This document shows positions 1-11,780 of a DNA stretch of 25,000 nt, piece by piece. The first letter of the stretch is position 1. Each line of letters begins with the position of its first letter. The stretch is from the NCBI GenBank assembly GCA_016946835.1, contig JACVTC010000128.1, positions 412,501 to 437,500 of the forward strand, read 5' to 3'. Source of the stretch: Neocallimastix lanati (nom. inval.). Its lineage: Eukaryota > Neocallimastigomycota > Neocallimastigomycetes > Neocallimastigales > Neocallimastigaceae. The notes under the pieces are model-generated. The model was given only the letters and a program-made list of their open reading frames with translations, was not told the origin of the DNA and ran no database searches. A program made the translations under genes and the position numbers.

Positions 1-124
1 CTTTTTACATTTTTTTTTTTTTTTTTTTTTTTAAATAAAAAATAATATTAAATAAATTAAGTAATTTTGCTTGTTATTATAATAATAATAATTAATTGTA
101 ATAATGATATATATATAAAATATA

Positions 125-158
<34 letters not shown>

Positions 159-492
159 TTTTTTGTTTGGTTGTTTGTTTGTTTATATGATTGTATGAGA
201 AAAAAAAAATTATTGATTATATCAATATATAATTAAATAATCTATGATTTATTATGATTATTATTACTTTTTCAATTTAATATAATTTATATAAAATTGT
301 ATCATTATAATCTTATCATAATTATTAAAAATGATAAAAATGATGGATATACAATATATATATATATATATTATTATTATTGTTACTTTTATTATTATTA
401 TTAATTATGAGGTGAAAACGTACGCCATTTATTTTATTGTTTTGTTAATAATAATATATTATGAATAAAATAAATTTTTAAAAAATATACAG

Positions 493-528
<36 letters not shown>

Positions 529-533
529 TATAT
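1..533. other. AT-rich spacer downstream of the Aurora gene
   Basis: No coding signal is visible here. The stretch holds a T tract (about 10-32), a TA dinucleotide run (about 108-140) running into a second T tract and a few GTTT units (about 165-184), and another AT run at about 491-520. It lies 3' of the minus-strand kinase, so the part next to 533 probably includes its 3' UTR. Confidence 0.7.
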
Positions 534-1170
534 TTATTTAGTTTGTGAAGGTATATTATATTTTGTAATCCATGGATGAGTTAATACTTTGGATAATGGT
601 AATCTTTTTTCTGGATCGTGTTGTAATAACTATTTATTTAGTATTATAATAAATTATTAATATAAATTATTATTATTATTATTGTTTTTGTTGTTATTGT
701 TTTCGAGTTTATAGTAATTAGGTAAATATAAATATTTAAATATTTGAACAAATTAATATTATATATAATAAATATTATAAAAAATAATTGTTTAATATAT
801 ATATATATATATATATGTATTTTCTTTTACTTTATTATTATAATTATTATAAATGTAGTTTTTAGTATTGTAATTCTACATACTCTTTTAATTAAATCTT
901 TAGCTTCAGGTGAGATAGTATCAGGTATTCTTAAATCAACTTGGGCAATTCTTTTATAAGTATCACGTTCCGGTGCTTCAAATGGTGGAACACCCACTAA
1001 AAATTCATAACACAATACGCCTAAACTCCAAATATCTACAGCAGCTGTATGATCTTTACCTTCCACCATTTCTGGTGGTAGATAATCCAAGGTACCACAC
1101 AATGTTTTCCTCCTACTATTTATATATTATTTAATTAATAGGAAAAGAAATTTAGATAATGTAAATAATT

Positions 1171-1210
<40 letters not shown>

Positions 1211-2159
1211 TTTTATTTCTTTATTTTTACCTTGAATTTGAAGTATGAACAGACCATCCAAAATCACCAATTTTTAATTCTCCATTATAACCTAATAATA
1301 GATTTTCTGGTTTAATATCACGATGAATAACATTACGCTTATGTAAATATAATAATGCAGTAGCCATTTGTTTAATATACTTTTATATATGATAATTATA
1401 ATATATTGATGAATTATTTTATTTCAACAATTAATATTATTATTTAAAACATACAAATAAATAGAAAAAAAAAAAAGAATTCATTGTTAAGAAATATATT
1501 GTCGTAATTATATATTTGTTTTATTAATAAAAACAAAATAAACAGAATAAAAAGTGAATATTATTTTAATTTTATTATAATAGTTTTTTGTGAAATAGGT
1601 TTTTATATATATAATTGATTATTTTTAAAGGATGCAATAAATTTGAATAAAGAATTATTCAATAAGGATTAAGCATATATATATATATATATATATAATG
1701 AATAGGAATTAAATAAAGATTTGTATATATTATTATTATTATTATTTTTATATATATTCCAATAATTGATATGATTTAAAGATAAAACAACAACTTACTT
1801 TTGATGCTTCTTCTTCTGTAAATTTTCCTTCATGTCTTAGTTTTTTGTAAAGTTCACCATTAGCTGCATATTCAATAATTAAATAAACACATTTCTTATC
1901 ATAAAAATATCCATATAATCTAATAATATTTCCATGTCTTTAGATAGTGTTGAATAATATCCATTTGTTTTATAATTATATCAATAATTAATATTTGTTT
2001 TATTTTCAAAAAAAAAAAAAATAAAAAAATAAAAAAATATATATAATATAATAATATATATACAATTAATATACAATTAAATAAAAAAAAGTTTTTAATA
2101 TAATTATATAAAAAAATAAAAAAAAAATAAAAAAAAAAAAAAAAAAGATATCAAAACTA

Positions 2160-2246
<87 letters not shown>

Positions 2247-2939
2247 TCTTATTTATAATAATTATTATACCTTAAGTGGGATTGAATTTCAATTTCACGA
2301 CGAAGTTGTTTTTCAATTTTTGCACTAGCTAATTCACTTTTATGTAAAACCTTAAGTGCAACAATGTAACCTGTTCTTTTTTCACGGGCTAAATAAACTC
2401 TTCCAAATTTTCCCTTTCCTAAAGCTCTTCCTACTTCAAAATCATTAATGGTCCATCTTTTTTCTTGAGTACTTTTAAAAGTATTATGAATTTAAAAATA
2501 AAATTTGTATAAAAATTTAATTTAGTAATTATAAATTTGATTTGAAATTTAAATATATAATTTACAAATTAAAATTAGAATAAAAAAGAAAAAAGTACAA
2601 TAATGTACTTATATATATATATATATGTATTTATGGATATTATATATATATTAAAAATTTTTAATAATAGTTAAAACAATATATAGTAAGAAAATATAAT
2701 ATAATTACGATGATTTTGCTTCGACTTTTGGTTTATGTAATTTCTTTGAATAATAATAAAAAAAAAGAATAAAGCATATATTCATTATTATAAATATATT
2801 TAATCATTGGTGACCATATCTTAATATATAGAAATAATAATATGCTTTTCTAATAATGTATAATATTTTTTTTTTTCCTCTTTACCTTTGGTGAAAGTTT
2901 TTTTAAATTTTGAATTGATTTATCTAATGTATACTTCAT
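534..2939 (-). CDS. Aurora-family Ser/Thr protein kinase, complete, seven exons
   Basis: Aurora kinases are mitotic Ser/Thr kinases acting on centrosomes, spindle and kinetochores. Minus-strand exons read 2939-2886, 2743-2709, 2471-2271, 1937-1799, 1379-1231, 1115-884 and 629-534. All six introns are GT-AG, with phases 0,2,2,0,2,0. The joined CDS is 906 nt (301 aa), starting MKYTLDKS and ending at TAA 536-534. The domain spans roughly residues 36-291: P-loop GKGKFG (48-53), ATP lysine K70, alpha-C Glu E89, HRDIKPEN (162-169), DFGWSVH (182-188) and activation segment [17 protein letters not shown], where T197 matches human Aurora A Thr288. Gly106 in LYGYF matches Aurora A Gly198. RLPL (279-282) fits a C-terminal RxxL destruction box. 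The N-terminal extension is only about 35 residues. An alternative acceptor 3 nt downstream at exon 6 would drop one Ser. The family call is firm; an A- or B-type call is not possible. Confidence 0.95.
2160..2244. repeat. ATT trinucleotide microsatellite inside an Aurora intron
   Basis: About 28 uninterrupted ATT units lie within the third intron (1938-2270) of the minus-strand Aurora gene, with A-rich tracts beside them. The array ends only about 26 nt from the splice donor at 2270. Pure arrays of this length are likely to vary in length between strains. Confidence 0.9.
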
Positions 2940-4426
2940 TTTTTTTTTTTTTTTTTCTTTTAATTATTTGTAAATATTTAAAAGAAAATAAATATGACAA
3001 ATAAATTATTATTAATGTTGTTATTTTTTATTTTTTAATTCTTTTTGTTTAATAAAAGGTTTTAGTATTGACAATAATTATAATAATAAATAAATAAATA
3101 TTTTTAAAGCAAGAGATAAAAAATAATAGAGAAAGAATAAAAAAAAAAAAAAAAAAATTAAATCAATATTTCTTTCATTTGATTTGTTTTATTAAATACG
3201 CGTTTTAAATATATATTATAATTTTTTATATTTATAGTTATTTAATAAGAATATAAAAAAAAAAAAGGAAGAATGAAGAAAATAAAAGAAAACAAAAGAA
3301 AACAAAAGAAAATATAATATGTCATGTACTTTAATGATTATTATTATTTATAGTTTTTTTTTTTTTTTTTTTCTTTCTTTTTTTCTTTTTTTTTTTTTAA
3401 AAAAAAAAATATAAAATTGTTTAAATTGGCCCTGGAAGGTTCATAATTATCTTTTTTTTTTAAAAAAAAAATTTTATTAAAAATACAAACAATATATATA
3501 ATTTATATAATTAAAATTATATATTAATCATGTTAAATATTTAACTTAAATAAAAGTAATCCACATGAATAAAATAATTTTTTTTATTTTATTAAAGTGA
3601 TAAATATGTTGATGAAAAATAATTTTATTATTATTTCATTATCATATATTATTTCATATAACCTTAATAATAATAATAATAAAAAAAAAAAAATAAAAAA
3701 AAAAAAGGTGATGTTTATGAAATAATATTAAAAAATAGTAATAAAATATTTTTATTTAAATATAAAAATATTAATATTTATTTTTTCTTTTAGTATAAAA
3801 AATACTAATAATATATATAAATTAATAAAATTTTTTAATTAAATAATTAATAAATAAATTATTAATATAATAATAACAGAAATAGATTGATAGATAGATA
3901 GATGTAAAAATTGACAGATAAGTAAAATAAATCAACGCTTAATTATTAATCTTTGAAAAATAAACTTCAATTATTTAGGTGAATGACAAAAATTAAAATG
4001 GTTGTATTTTTTTATGATTATCTAGATTGAAAAAACAATTTTTTTTATATTGGTTACACGAATCTCGAAAAAAATGAATGGAAAAAACCTTTTATATACA
4101 TTTAAAATAACTAAAAAAAAATTATTATGACAGGAGATAAAAATAAGCTACTATAATAATCCTATCCTATTTAAAATTTTTTGAGTATTTTTATGATGTA
4201 TAAATATATAAATAAATGTATTTTATAATTTTTTTATATAATATCATCACCAAATATTGAATAATTAAAATATTTTATTTTAAATGAAATTTAAATAGAT
4301 AGTTGAGTCCTTTTATTATTTATTTTTAGATGTTTTAAACTATATTTTTTAAACATTAAATTATATAATAGGTATATATAATATTAAATACAATGGATAA
4401 AGAAGTTGTAAAAATATTTTTTAATA
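2940..4426. other. AT-rich spacer and likely 5' region of the Aurora gene
   Basis: I see no gene here. The Aurora start codon is preceded on its own strand by a 16-nt A tract (2941-2956), so the leader and promoter should lie just above 2940. Other content: long A and T tracts, a short less AT-biased patch around 3425-3445, four GATA-type units at about 3884-3903, and more mixed sequence from about 3900 to 4200 without an open frame that looks coding. Confidence 0.5.
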
Positions 4427-4572
4427 TCATTTTAATAGTTTAGAATAATACAAATCATACCCTAAAGACCGACATTAAATAATATATTGTGAAAATAATT
4501 TTTTCTTATATCATCATTTTAATAGTTTAGAATAACACAAATCATACTCTAAAGACCGATATTAAATAATAT
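4427..4572. repeat. Direct duplication, two 59-bp copies, 87-bp period
   Basis: Copy 1 is 4427-4485 and copy 2 is 4514-4572. They match at about 56 of 59 positions. Both carry the cores AATAGTTTAGAATAA and CTAAAGACCGA followed by ATTAAATAATAT. The three differences are all C/T. The intervening 28 nt is unrelated AT-rich sequence. The units are not simple repeats, so this is a real local duplication. No function can be assigned. Confidence 0.85.
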
Positions 4573-4900
4573 TTCAATGAAATTATCTATCTTAATGTAT
4601 TTTAACTGCTTTATTAATTCCTATTAGCAAAAGATACCCTACTTTGCTTGATATTAATAATTAAACCAATGAAGTTTTTTTAGTTTAGAAAGTGCTCTAT
4701 TTTTATTTTTTTTTATATTTTTATTTTTTTTATATTATTATTATTTTTTTTTATGATGGAGACTCCACGTATAAAAAATAGACATCTATTTAGGAGTTTA
4801 TAAAAATACCAACTATGAGAGGAAATTTTCTTATAGATGACTGGAACTGAATCAATAAATTAAATATATTTTTTTCAATTTTTATTATGAGCAGTATATC

Positions 4901-4933
<33 letters not shown>

Positions 4934-5220
4934 TTAATAAAAAGAGAGCTATTTCAAACCACTTAAAAATACTTTATTTGTCCTTTTTTTTTTTTTTTTT
5001 TATATCAATCTTGATATTAATTAGTTATTATAAATAAATAATAATATTTATATATATATATTTATTATATACAAAATTATATGTAATTTATATTTCATTA
5101 TTAATTTTTAAATAATTATAATAAAGATCATATAACCAATAAATAAATATTATTATCAATTTCTATTTTATACACATAAGATGGATAGACTTGAAATGGA
5201 TTATTTTGTATATAAATAAC

Positions 5221-5265
<45 letters not shown>

Positions 5266-5799
5266 TCAAAAGTTATGTTTTTACTATGGTGTTATTATAA
5301 TTATGAATTGAGTAATAAAAATCATTTGTTATTTGTTATCATATCAAATTAAAAATAGTGCAATATATTTAAAAAATTTATTTTAATTTAGAAAAAAATA
5401 TAAAATTAAATTGGTAAAGCTGTTACTAGTTATTAAAAAAAAAAAAAAAAAAAAAACATTTTTTTTATGATACTATAATAATTAATTGAAGTAAATAAAT
5501 ATCACACTTATTGTTTTAATTATATTTAAATTAAAAAACATGCAAACATGAAGATAAATAGTTTATAAGCTTTATTTCAAAACCTTTTTAAACAAATAAT
5601 TACATAAATTTTAGGCGATATTCATTAATTTTTCTTCTTTTTGTTTTATGATTTAGTTTATATTTTAGAAATAATTAATTATGTTATATAATTATTTTCG
5701 TTTTTGTTTTTATTTTCATTTTATTTTATTTGTAATTATATGAATATTTAAAAGATATCTGTTATCTGTACTTTTTTTTTTTTTTAAATATATATATAT

Positions 5800-5850
<51 letters not shown>

Positions 5851-5946
5851 CTAGGAATAAACTTTATTTAATAATATTTTTTTTTTTAAAAAAAATACAT
5901 GAAGTTTAAATACATGAAATTTTTTTTTTATATTAATATTAAAAAA
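4573..5946. other. AT-rich spacer with mixed-composition patches
   Basis: No gene is supported. The patch 4600-4860 is less biased than its surroundings and includes a 16-codon open frame (ATG 4754, TAA 4802-4804, beginning MMETPRIK), too short to call. Homopolymers dominate the rest: A tract about 4903-4931, T tracts about 4984-5001, 5223-5258 and 5804-5847. An 11-bp direct repeat AAATACATGAA occurs near 5894 and 5909. Confidence 0.5.
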
Positions 5947-6078
5947 CTACGTTATGAGATTCGAGGACGAAAAGGCCTCTAACTCTTCCCATTCATCGAA
6001 GATAACTCCATGTGGATGAAAATTATCATTCGAATCTGTATCAGAATTTCTTCTTTGCCTTATCGTTACGACGTTTTT
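5947..6078 (-). pseudogene. GC-richer island with a 43-codon open frame; possible gene or retroelement fragment
   Basis: The island stands out because G and C are common in a region almost lacking them. On the minus strand one frame is open from just after TAA (6081-6079) to TAG (5949-5947). It encodes 43 residues with balanced composition, including VTIRQRRNSD, FHPHGVIFDEWEELEAF and a C-terminal SSSNLIT. It has no ATG start and no AG directly at its 5' side, so it is neither a complete gene nor a clear terminal exon. On the plus strand the same DNA contains GAGATTCGAGGACGAA, which recalls the segment after the integrase in some Ty3/Gypsy elements; that resemblance is from memory and weak. 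The best description is a relic of a transposed or formerly coding sequence of unknown identity. Confidence 0.4.
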
Positions 6079-6450
6079 TTAGAAATAATATTTAATATTT
6101 CCTTTTATATCAAAAAATATAATTAAATTTTTTATTATTATTATACTAATTTTTTATAAATGTTAATATATAATAATTTAGATCATTCCATAGTATTAAC
6201 TATTTTTTTAAATTTTTCTTTGTTTATTCTATATTCTTATTATTATAATACTAATAATATTAATTATATATATATATATATTTTTTTTTTAAATCATTAT
6301 ACAAATTACTATAAATATTATTATGTTGAAATATTTATATTAATTTTTAATACATTAAATATTTATTATTATTTAACATAGTTTTAGTAAACTATATATA
6401 ATTTATCCTGAATTCATAAATATACATACATATATACATATATATTTTTT

Positions 6451-6517
6451 AAATAATCGTATACTTTAACATTTGAGGATATTTTACAATATTAAAAAAT
6501 AAAGTATACGATTATTT
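6451..6517. repeat. Perfect 18-bp inverted repeat
   Basis: The left arm 6451-6468 (AAATAATCGTATACTTTA) is exactly complementary to the right arm 6500-6517, separated by 31 nt. The CGTATAC core with G and C makes a chance match in AT-rich DNA unlikely. It could be a foldback remnant or a structured transcript. Confidence 0.8.
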
Positions 6518-6616
6518 ATTACTATAGTTATTAAATATATATAAATAAGTATTTATATTAATTTATTGAAAAAAAAAAAAAAAGAGTATATTATAATTTA
6601 TCTATTGAAAATTCTT

Positions 6617-6668
6617 AGTTTTAAAATATTATCATTAAATTAATAAAGTTTAATGATATTTTAAAACT
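6617..6668. repeat. Inverted repeat with a 3-nt bulge
   Basis: The left arm 6617-6639 and right arm 6649-6668 pair over 20 bp (AGTTTTAAAATAT / ATATTTTAAAACT and ATCATTAAA / TTTAATGAT), except for a 3-nt bulge in the left arm. The loop is 9 nt. Confidence 0.75.
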
Positions 6669-7079
6669 ATTTTTTATATGATTGTCAAGTATTAAATATA
6701 TATATATATTATTTTAATAAAAATCTAATTGTTTATTTTTTTTAAAAAGAAGAGAGACAGTGAAATGTTGAAATTAACTGAAATAATTATTAATTAAGGA
6801 ATATTGTAATATTGTATTATGTATTATTTTTGTTTAAGTATTTAAAAATTTTTTTATTTTTTTATTATAAATTTCATATATGCCAAAGCAATAATATTAT
6901 TTAGTTTATTTATCTTCATTTCTTTTCACTTTTATACAATTTTTTTAATGATATTTTTTAAATTAAATATATTAATTAATTATGGTATATTATTAGATCA
7001 ATTAAATATAAACCTTTAAAAAAAAAGTTAATTTTTATATATAATAACAATTTTAAATTTTATTTAAAATTAAACACTA

Positions 7080-7149
7080 TTTAATAAATAAATAATTTTA
7101 GAGAGAAAATTTTTTATTTTTCTTCCTCTAAAATTATTTATTTATTAAA
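7080..7149. repeat. Perfect 24-bp inverted repeat
   Basis: The arms 7080-7103 and 7126-7149 are exact reverse complements. The inner ends are ATTTTAGAG and CTCTAAAAT, and the loop is 22 nt. Part of each arm is AAAT-type simple sequence, but the GAG/CTC ends pair precisely. Confidence 0.8.
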
Positions 7150-7704
7150 AAGATATATTTTCACTAATATAATTCATAGAAAATAAAAATATCTAATTAT
7201 ATATTTATTTATTATTTTATTTTTTCATTTATCTTCTTCTTATTAAATCTCTCCTTTAAAAGTCCACTTTTTGTTTATTTTATTATTTATATCTTTTATA
7301 CTATTATTTAAAGTTATTTAACTATTTTATTTTTTATATAATATTATAATATTAATACAAATTTAATAAATTTTAATATTCTATTATAAATTAATAAAAT
7401 AATATAATTTAACGTAGTAATAATTTAATACATTTTTATATATTTTGTATTTGTTTACTACAATAATTATTTGTAAATAATAATAATTAATAATAATAAT
7501 TAATAATAATAATAAATGAGAAGAAAAATATTGATAATTGTATTAATATAAATTGATCTAAGGTAGTTTCATAGCAAATGATACTTTTTTTTATTTTTAT
7601 AATTTTTTTTATTATTATTTTATTAGTATATGTATATATAACTAGATATATATCAATCATTTTAAAGATTATTTTTTACTATTCATATAACAAAATTATG
7701 AAAT

Positions 7705-7806
7705 TAAAAATTGACTATGAAAGAAATATTAATTATTATTATCAAAATATCTTTTAATTTCTTAATTGGTATTAATAATTAATATTTCTTTCATAGTCAA
7801 TTTTTA
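7705..7806. repeat. Perfect 34-bp inverted repeat, longest hairpin in the window
   Basis: The arms 7705-7738 and 7773-7806 are exact reverse complements over 34 bp, including the non-simple core TTGACTATGAAAGAAATATT. The loop is 34 nt. No obvious target-site duplication flanks it. The precision argues for a recent foldback event, a small non-autonomous element or a selected RNA hairpin. Confidence 0.85.
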
Positions 7807-8307
7807 TTTTATTTTTTTTTTTTAATAAAATTTTTTTTTTTTTGATTTATTTATTTATTTATTTATTTTTATTTTTATTTATTTTTTTTTTTGATTTTGT
7901 TAATAAGCCTTCATTAAATACATTACAAATATAAGTGGATATTATCTATAATGAAATAATTAAATTATTATTCTCTACTGAATTTATCTAATAATCAATA
8001 GATATTTAAGATAATTTCTATTCGAATATAGTTTATTTCAAAGAATGATATATCTATATATCTTTTTAACTAAATGTTATACAGTAAAAAAAAAATTAAT
8101 AATTAATAATTATTATATAGGTTGAAGCAATAATAAAAATCTCACTATAACACAAGTAATTAATATTAATTTTTTCGATTTTTTAATTTTTTAATTATAA
8201 TATTATTCCATATATTATAAATTTTTCATATAAATAAATTATGTATTATTGTGTATCAAAGATATATTCCTTTGTTGTCCCATAAAATAATAATAATAAT
8301 CAATGAC

Positions 8308-8374
8308 ATTGATCATTGATTATTAATTATATTATTTATGCCGTTAGTAACAATAATAACAATCAATGATCAAT
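8308..8374. repeat. Inverted repeat built on ATTGATCATTGATT
   Basis: The left arm 8308-8321 and right arm 8361-8374 are perfect 14-bp reverse complements; the arms contain the self-complementary hexamer TGATCA. Nearby TTATGCCGTTAGTAA (about 8336-8350) and TTATGTTGTTAGTAA (about 8390-8404) are near-identical direct repeats, so the locus mixes direct and inverted duplication. Confidence 0.6.
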
Positions 8375-8400
8375 AATCAATACTAATATTTATGTTGTTA

Positions 8401-8999
8401 GTAATAATAATAATAATAATAATAATAATGAAATATAAATTACTAAATAAATAATAATGAAATAATAAAAATAATAATGAAATAATAATGAAATAGTATA
8501 AATAATAATGAAATAGTAAAAATAATAATGAATAATAATGATTAGTAAAAATAATAATGAATAATAATGAAATAATAATAATAATGAAATAATAATAAAA
8601 TAGTAAAAATAATAATGAATAATAATAGAAAAAATAATAATGAATAATAATGATTAATAAAAATAATAATAATAAATAATAATAAAATAATAATAATGAA
8701 ATAATAATAAAAAACAGTAGGGATAATAAAAATGATTAATAAATATAGTAATAAAACTATAATAATACAATAGTAATAATGATGAAATAATAGTGTAACG
8801 ATAGTAATAGTGAAATAAAAATGAAAGTGAGAACATTATTGAAAGAAAGGATAATAATGAAAGTAAAAATAGTAATGAAAATAAGAATAATAATAAAAAA
8901 ATAAATAAAAATGGAAATAAGAATCATATTGAAAGTAAGAATAATAATAAAAGTTAAGAATAATAATGAAAGTCATAATAATAATAATAAATAAAAGTT
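8401..8999. repeat. Degenerate AATAATGAA minisatellite-like tract
   Basis: About 600 bp consist of irregular mixtures of AATAAT, GAAATAATAAT and AATAGTAAAAATAAT units on the plus strand, with almost no C. Unit boundaries drift, as expected for an old expanded microsatellite. A 60-codon open frame on the minus strand here is only the Tyr/Phe/Leu/Ile translation of this tract and is not a gene. Confidence 0.75.
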
Positions 9000-11736
9000 T
9001 TTAAGAGTAATAAAAATAATTATAATAATTAATACATATTATTACATCCCCTGTTTCTTTCTATGTTATAACATATCATCCCTCCTGTATTTAACTCCAA
9101 TATATTATTTGCTTTTTATTTTTTGAATATCACCAAATCTTTCAATTTGTCAATACAAAACTTTCCGAATAAATATAAAAAAAACAAAAAAAAAAAAACA
9201 ATTTTTTTAATTTAAAATATATTAAAAAAAAAAGAAAATATATTATATAAATATTAATATAAATATATTAATAAATATATTAATAAATATAATAATATTT
9301 ATTATCTATTTATTATAATATATATTAATTATATAATTATATAATAAAATAAATATATATATATTAATGATTAAATATATTATATTTCATTATTTCCTAA
9401 TTCATGAATTTAAAAAATATAAACTTTATTTTTTATAAAATTCTTTCTTTTCTTTTTCCTTTCTTTTTTCTTTTATTTTAATAATACGGTTAACTTTTTA
9501 TTATATTATATATAATAATTATATTCTAATATATTAATTATTTTATTTCTCATTTACAAATTAAAGTTTATATGAATCTAAATAAATAGTATAAAATTTG
9601 ACAAATAATTTAATTAAATATATTAAATTCAATATATATAAATAATGGTTTATTTAATCTAATTGATTGTGTTATATATATTTATTAAATAGAAATAATG
9701 TATAATAAATTAATATGTAACTTTTTTATATTTTTATTTTTTTAAAAAGGCCTACAAAATATATTAAAAACTTTATTTTATAGTTTAAATGAATATGTAT
9801 TCAATAGATGTGTAACTTTTATTATAAATAAAGTTATTTATTTATGTGTTCATTTATTTTTATTAAAAATAAAAAATAAATTTAATTAATATAAGAAAAA
9901 ATTTTTTAAAGATTTTTTATATGAAAAATTATATAGACACAATAAAAATATATTGAATGAATGTAATATAATATATAATATAAATAATATATAAATATAC
10001 AAATATATAAAATAATAAAATAAATAGCTAAGATATATAAATATATCATAATACATATAAAAATTTTAATTGTCACAAATTTTTATGTTCTTTTGGATGT
10101 AAATACACAAAGCTATTTATATTTATAATTATTAAAATTTTCTATTATGTATAATATAACCATTTGCTTTGTATATATATAAATATATATATACTTTTTT
10201 TTTTAATAAAAAAGAAATGGTTGTATGGTTGGAATAGAGTTTATTTTGCCAAAGATTTTTTTATTATTATTATATTATTTGGTTAATATGTTTAATAATA
10301 TGAGAATTAAACATTGTTATTTTATTTTATTTTATTTTATTTTTTTTTTTTTTTTTTTTATTTTTTTTACATAAATAATATTTGAAAGATATATAATTCA
10401 TCTACATCGTTAAAGTACAGTTCTTTTATTTATTTATTCTAAATATATTTATTTTTATATAACTAGTTAATAATAACATAATTTAATATGTTTAAAAGGA
10501 TGAAATATATATATATATATATATAAAGTAAATAAATAAACTTTTATTGTTTTTCTATATACAATAGATAGTAATTATAAATGATAATGATTAACCAAAT
10601 TTTATTTAATTAAGCTTTTTTTTTTTAAAATGATAATCTTTTGCTATTTGGTTTATTAATATCTTTCAATAATAATTATAATTATAATAATAATAATAAT
10701 ATATTTTATAAAGATATACTTAAAAGATGGTAAATTAAAACTTATTTTTAAGAGTTATATTGTTTGATCATTTTTTAAATTGAATTTGATTTCATTATAG
10801 CAATTAAAAAAAAATAAAAGTATCGATAGTAATAAGGACCCAGAAATAACAATAATATTATTTCTCATTTTAGTTTAGTATTAACTAAATCATTTATAAA
10901 AATAGTTTTAATAAAAACAATTATCTTTGTTTTTACTTTTATTAATAACTTATGTGCATTGCATTTTTATACATTAAATTTTTCTTATTAATTATTATAA
11001 TTATTTTAATTATTATTTTAATTTAAGAATCTTATTTATTAAATTTATTAAATCTTTTTTTTTTTTTTTTAAATCATTTATTATATATATTTTATATAAA
11101 ATATAATATAAATATTTGAAATTTATTGGTGATCATATATAATATATATAATATATAAAAATAAATGCCATAATTAAATAAATAAATTTAATCAATTTCT
11201 AATATATTATATTATCATATATTCAATAGAAAAAATATTTATTTAATATATAAATAATACAAAGCTTTTATTATTTTTTAAATTGAATAATATAATTGAA
11301 TAAGTTATATACAATATAAATTGTATATATTATTTACAAAAATAAAATCAAACTATTTAGCAATAATAGAATAATAGAAATAATTAATAATATAGTAAAT
11401 AATAAATAAATAAATAAATAGATAAATAATAAATAAATAAATTAATAAATTAATAAACAAACACACAAACAATTAAATAAATGAATAAATATATTAATAA
11501 ATAAATCAATAAATATTAGATTATAATTAATTAAAATATTTGATTATAAATAATAATAAAATATATTAAATAGTTATTTTTTTTATTTCTTATTATTTTT
11601 TCTTTTTAAATATTCATATATGTTTCTTTCTTTTCATCGAGATAATAAATAATTTAGATGAAGAAAGAAATTACAATATAAATATTTATATAAATATATA
11701 TTCAAAAAAAATATAAATATTTAATAAAATAATTAA

Positions 11737-11780
<44 letters not shown>

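Larger units (their letters stand above)
6079..8307. other. AT-rich spacer containing a cluster of hairpins
   Basis: No coding region is supported; the open frames here are built almost entirely of Tyr, Ile, Asn, Phe and Leu from AT-rich DNA. The notable content is a series of long inverted repeats listed separately (6451-6517, 6617-6668, 7080-7149, 7705-7806). Between them are AT runs and T tracts, and TTTA units at about 7845-7865. Confidence 0.6.

Noticed and set aside
744-959. 71-codon plus-strand frame
   Set aside because: It runs antisense through an Aurora intron and exon; the first half is AT-repeat translation.
827-1102. 91-codon minus-strand frame beginning [10 protein letters not shown] as an independent gene
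   Set aside because: It is the 232-nt sixth Aurora exon. Its apparent Met comes from reading across the exon (the in-frame codon before Cys is TTG in KTLCGT), and its C-terminal IIIIIK tail is intron read-through past the donor at 883.
6160-6381. 73-codon plus-strand frame rich in Tyr, Asn and Ile
   Set aside because: Its composition is what AT-rich DNA yields by chance, with no domain and no context.
8654-8836. 60-codon minus-strand frame
   Set aside because: It is a translation of the degenerate AATAAT repeat tract.
2805-11140. ATTGGTGACCATAT (about 2806) and ATTGGTGATCATAT (about 11124) as a shared regulatory motif
   Set aside because: Two 14-bp near-matches 8 kb apart, one in an intron and one in the desert, are not enough evidence.
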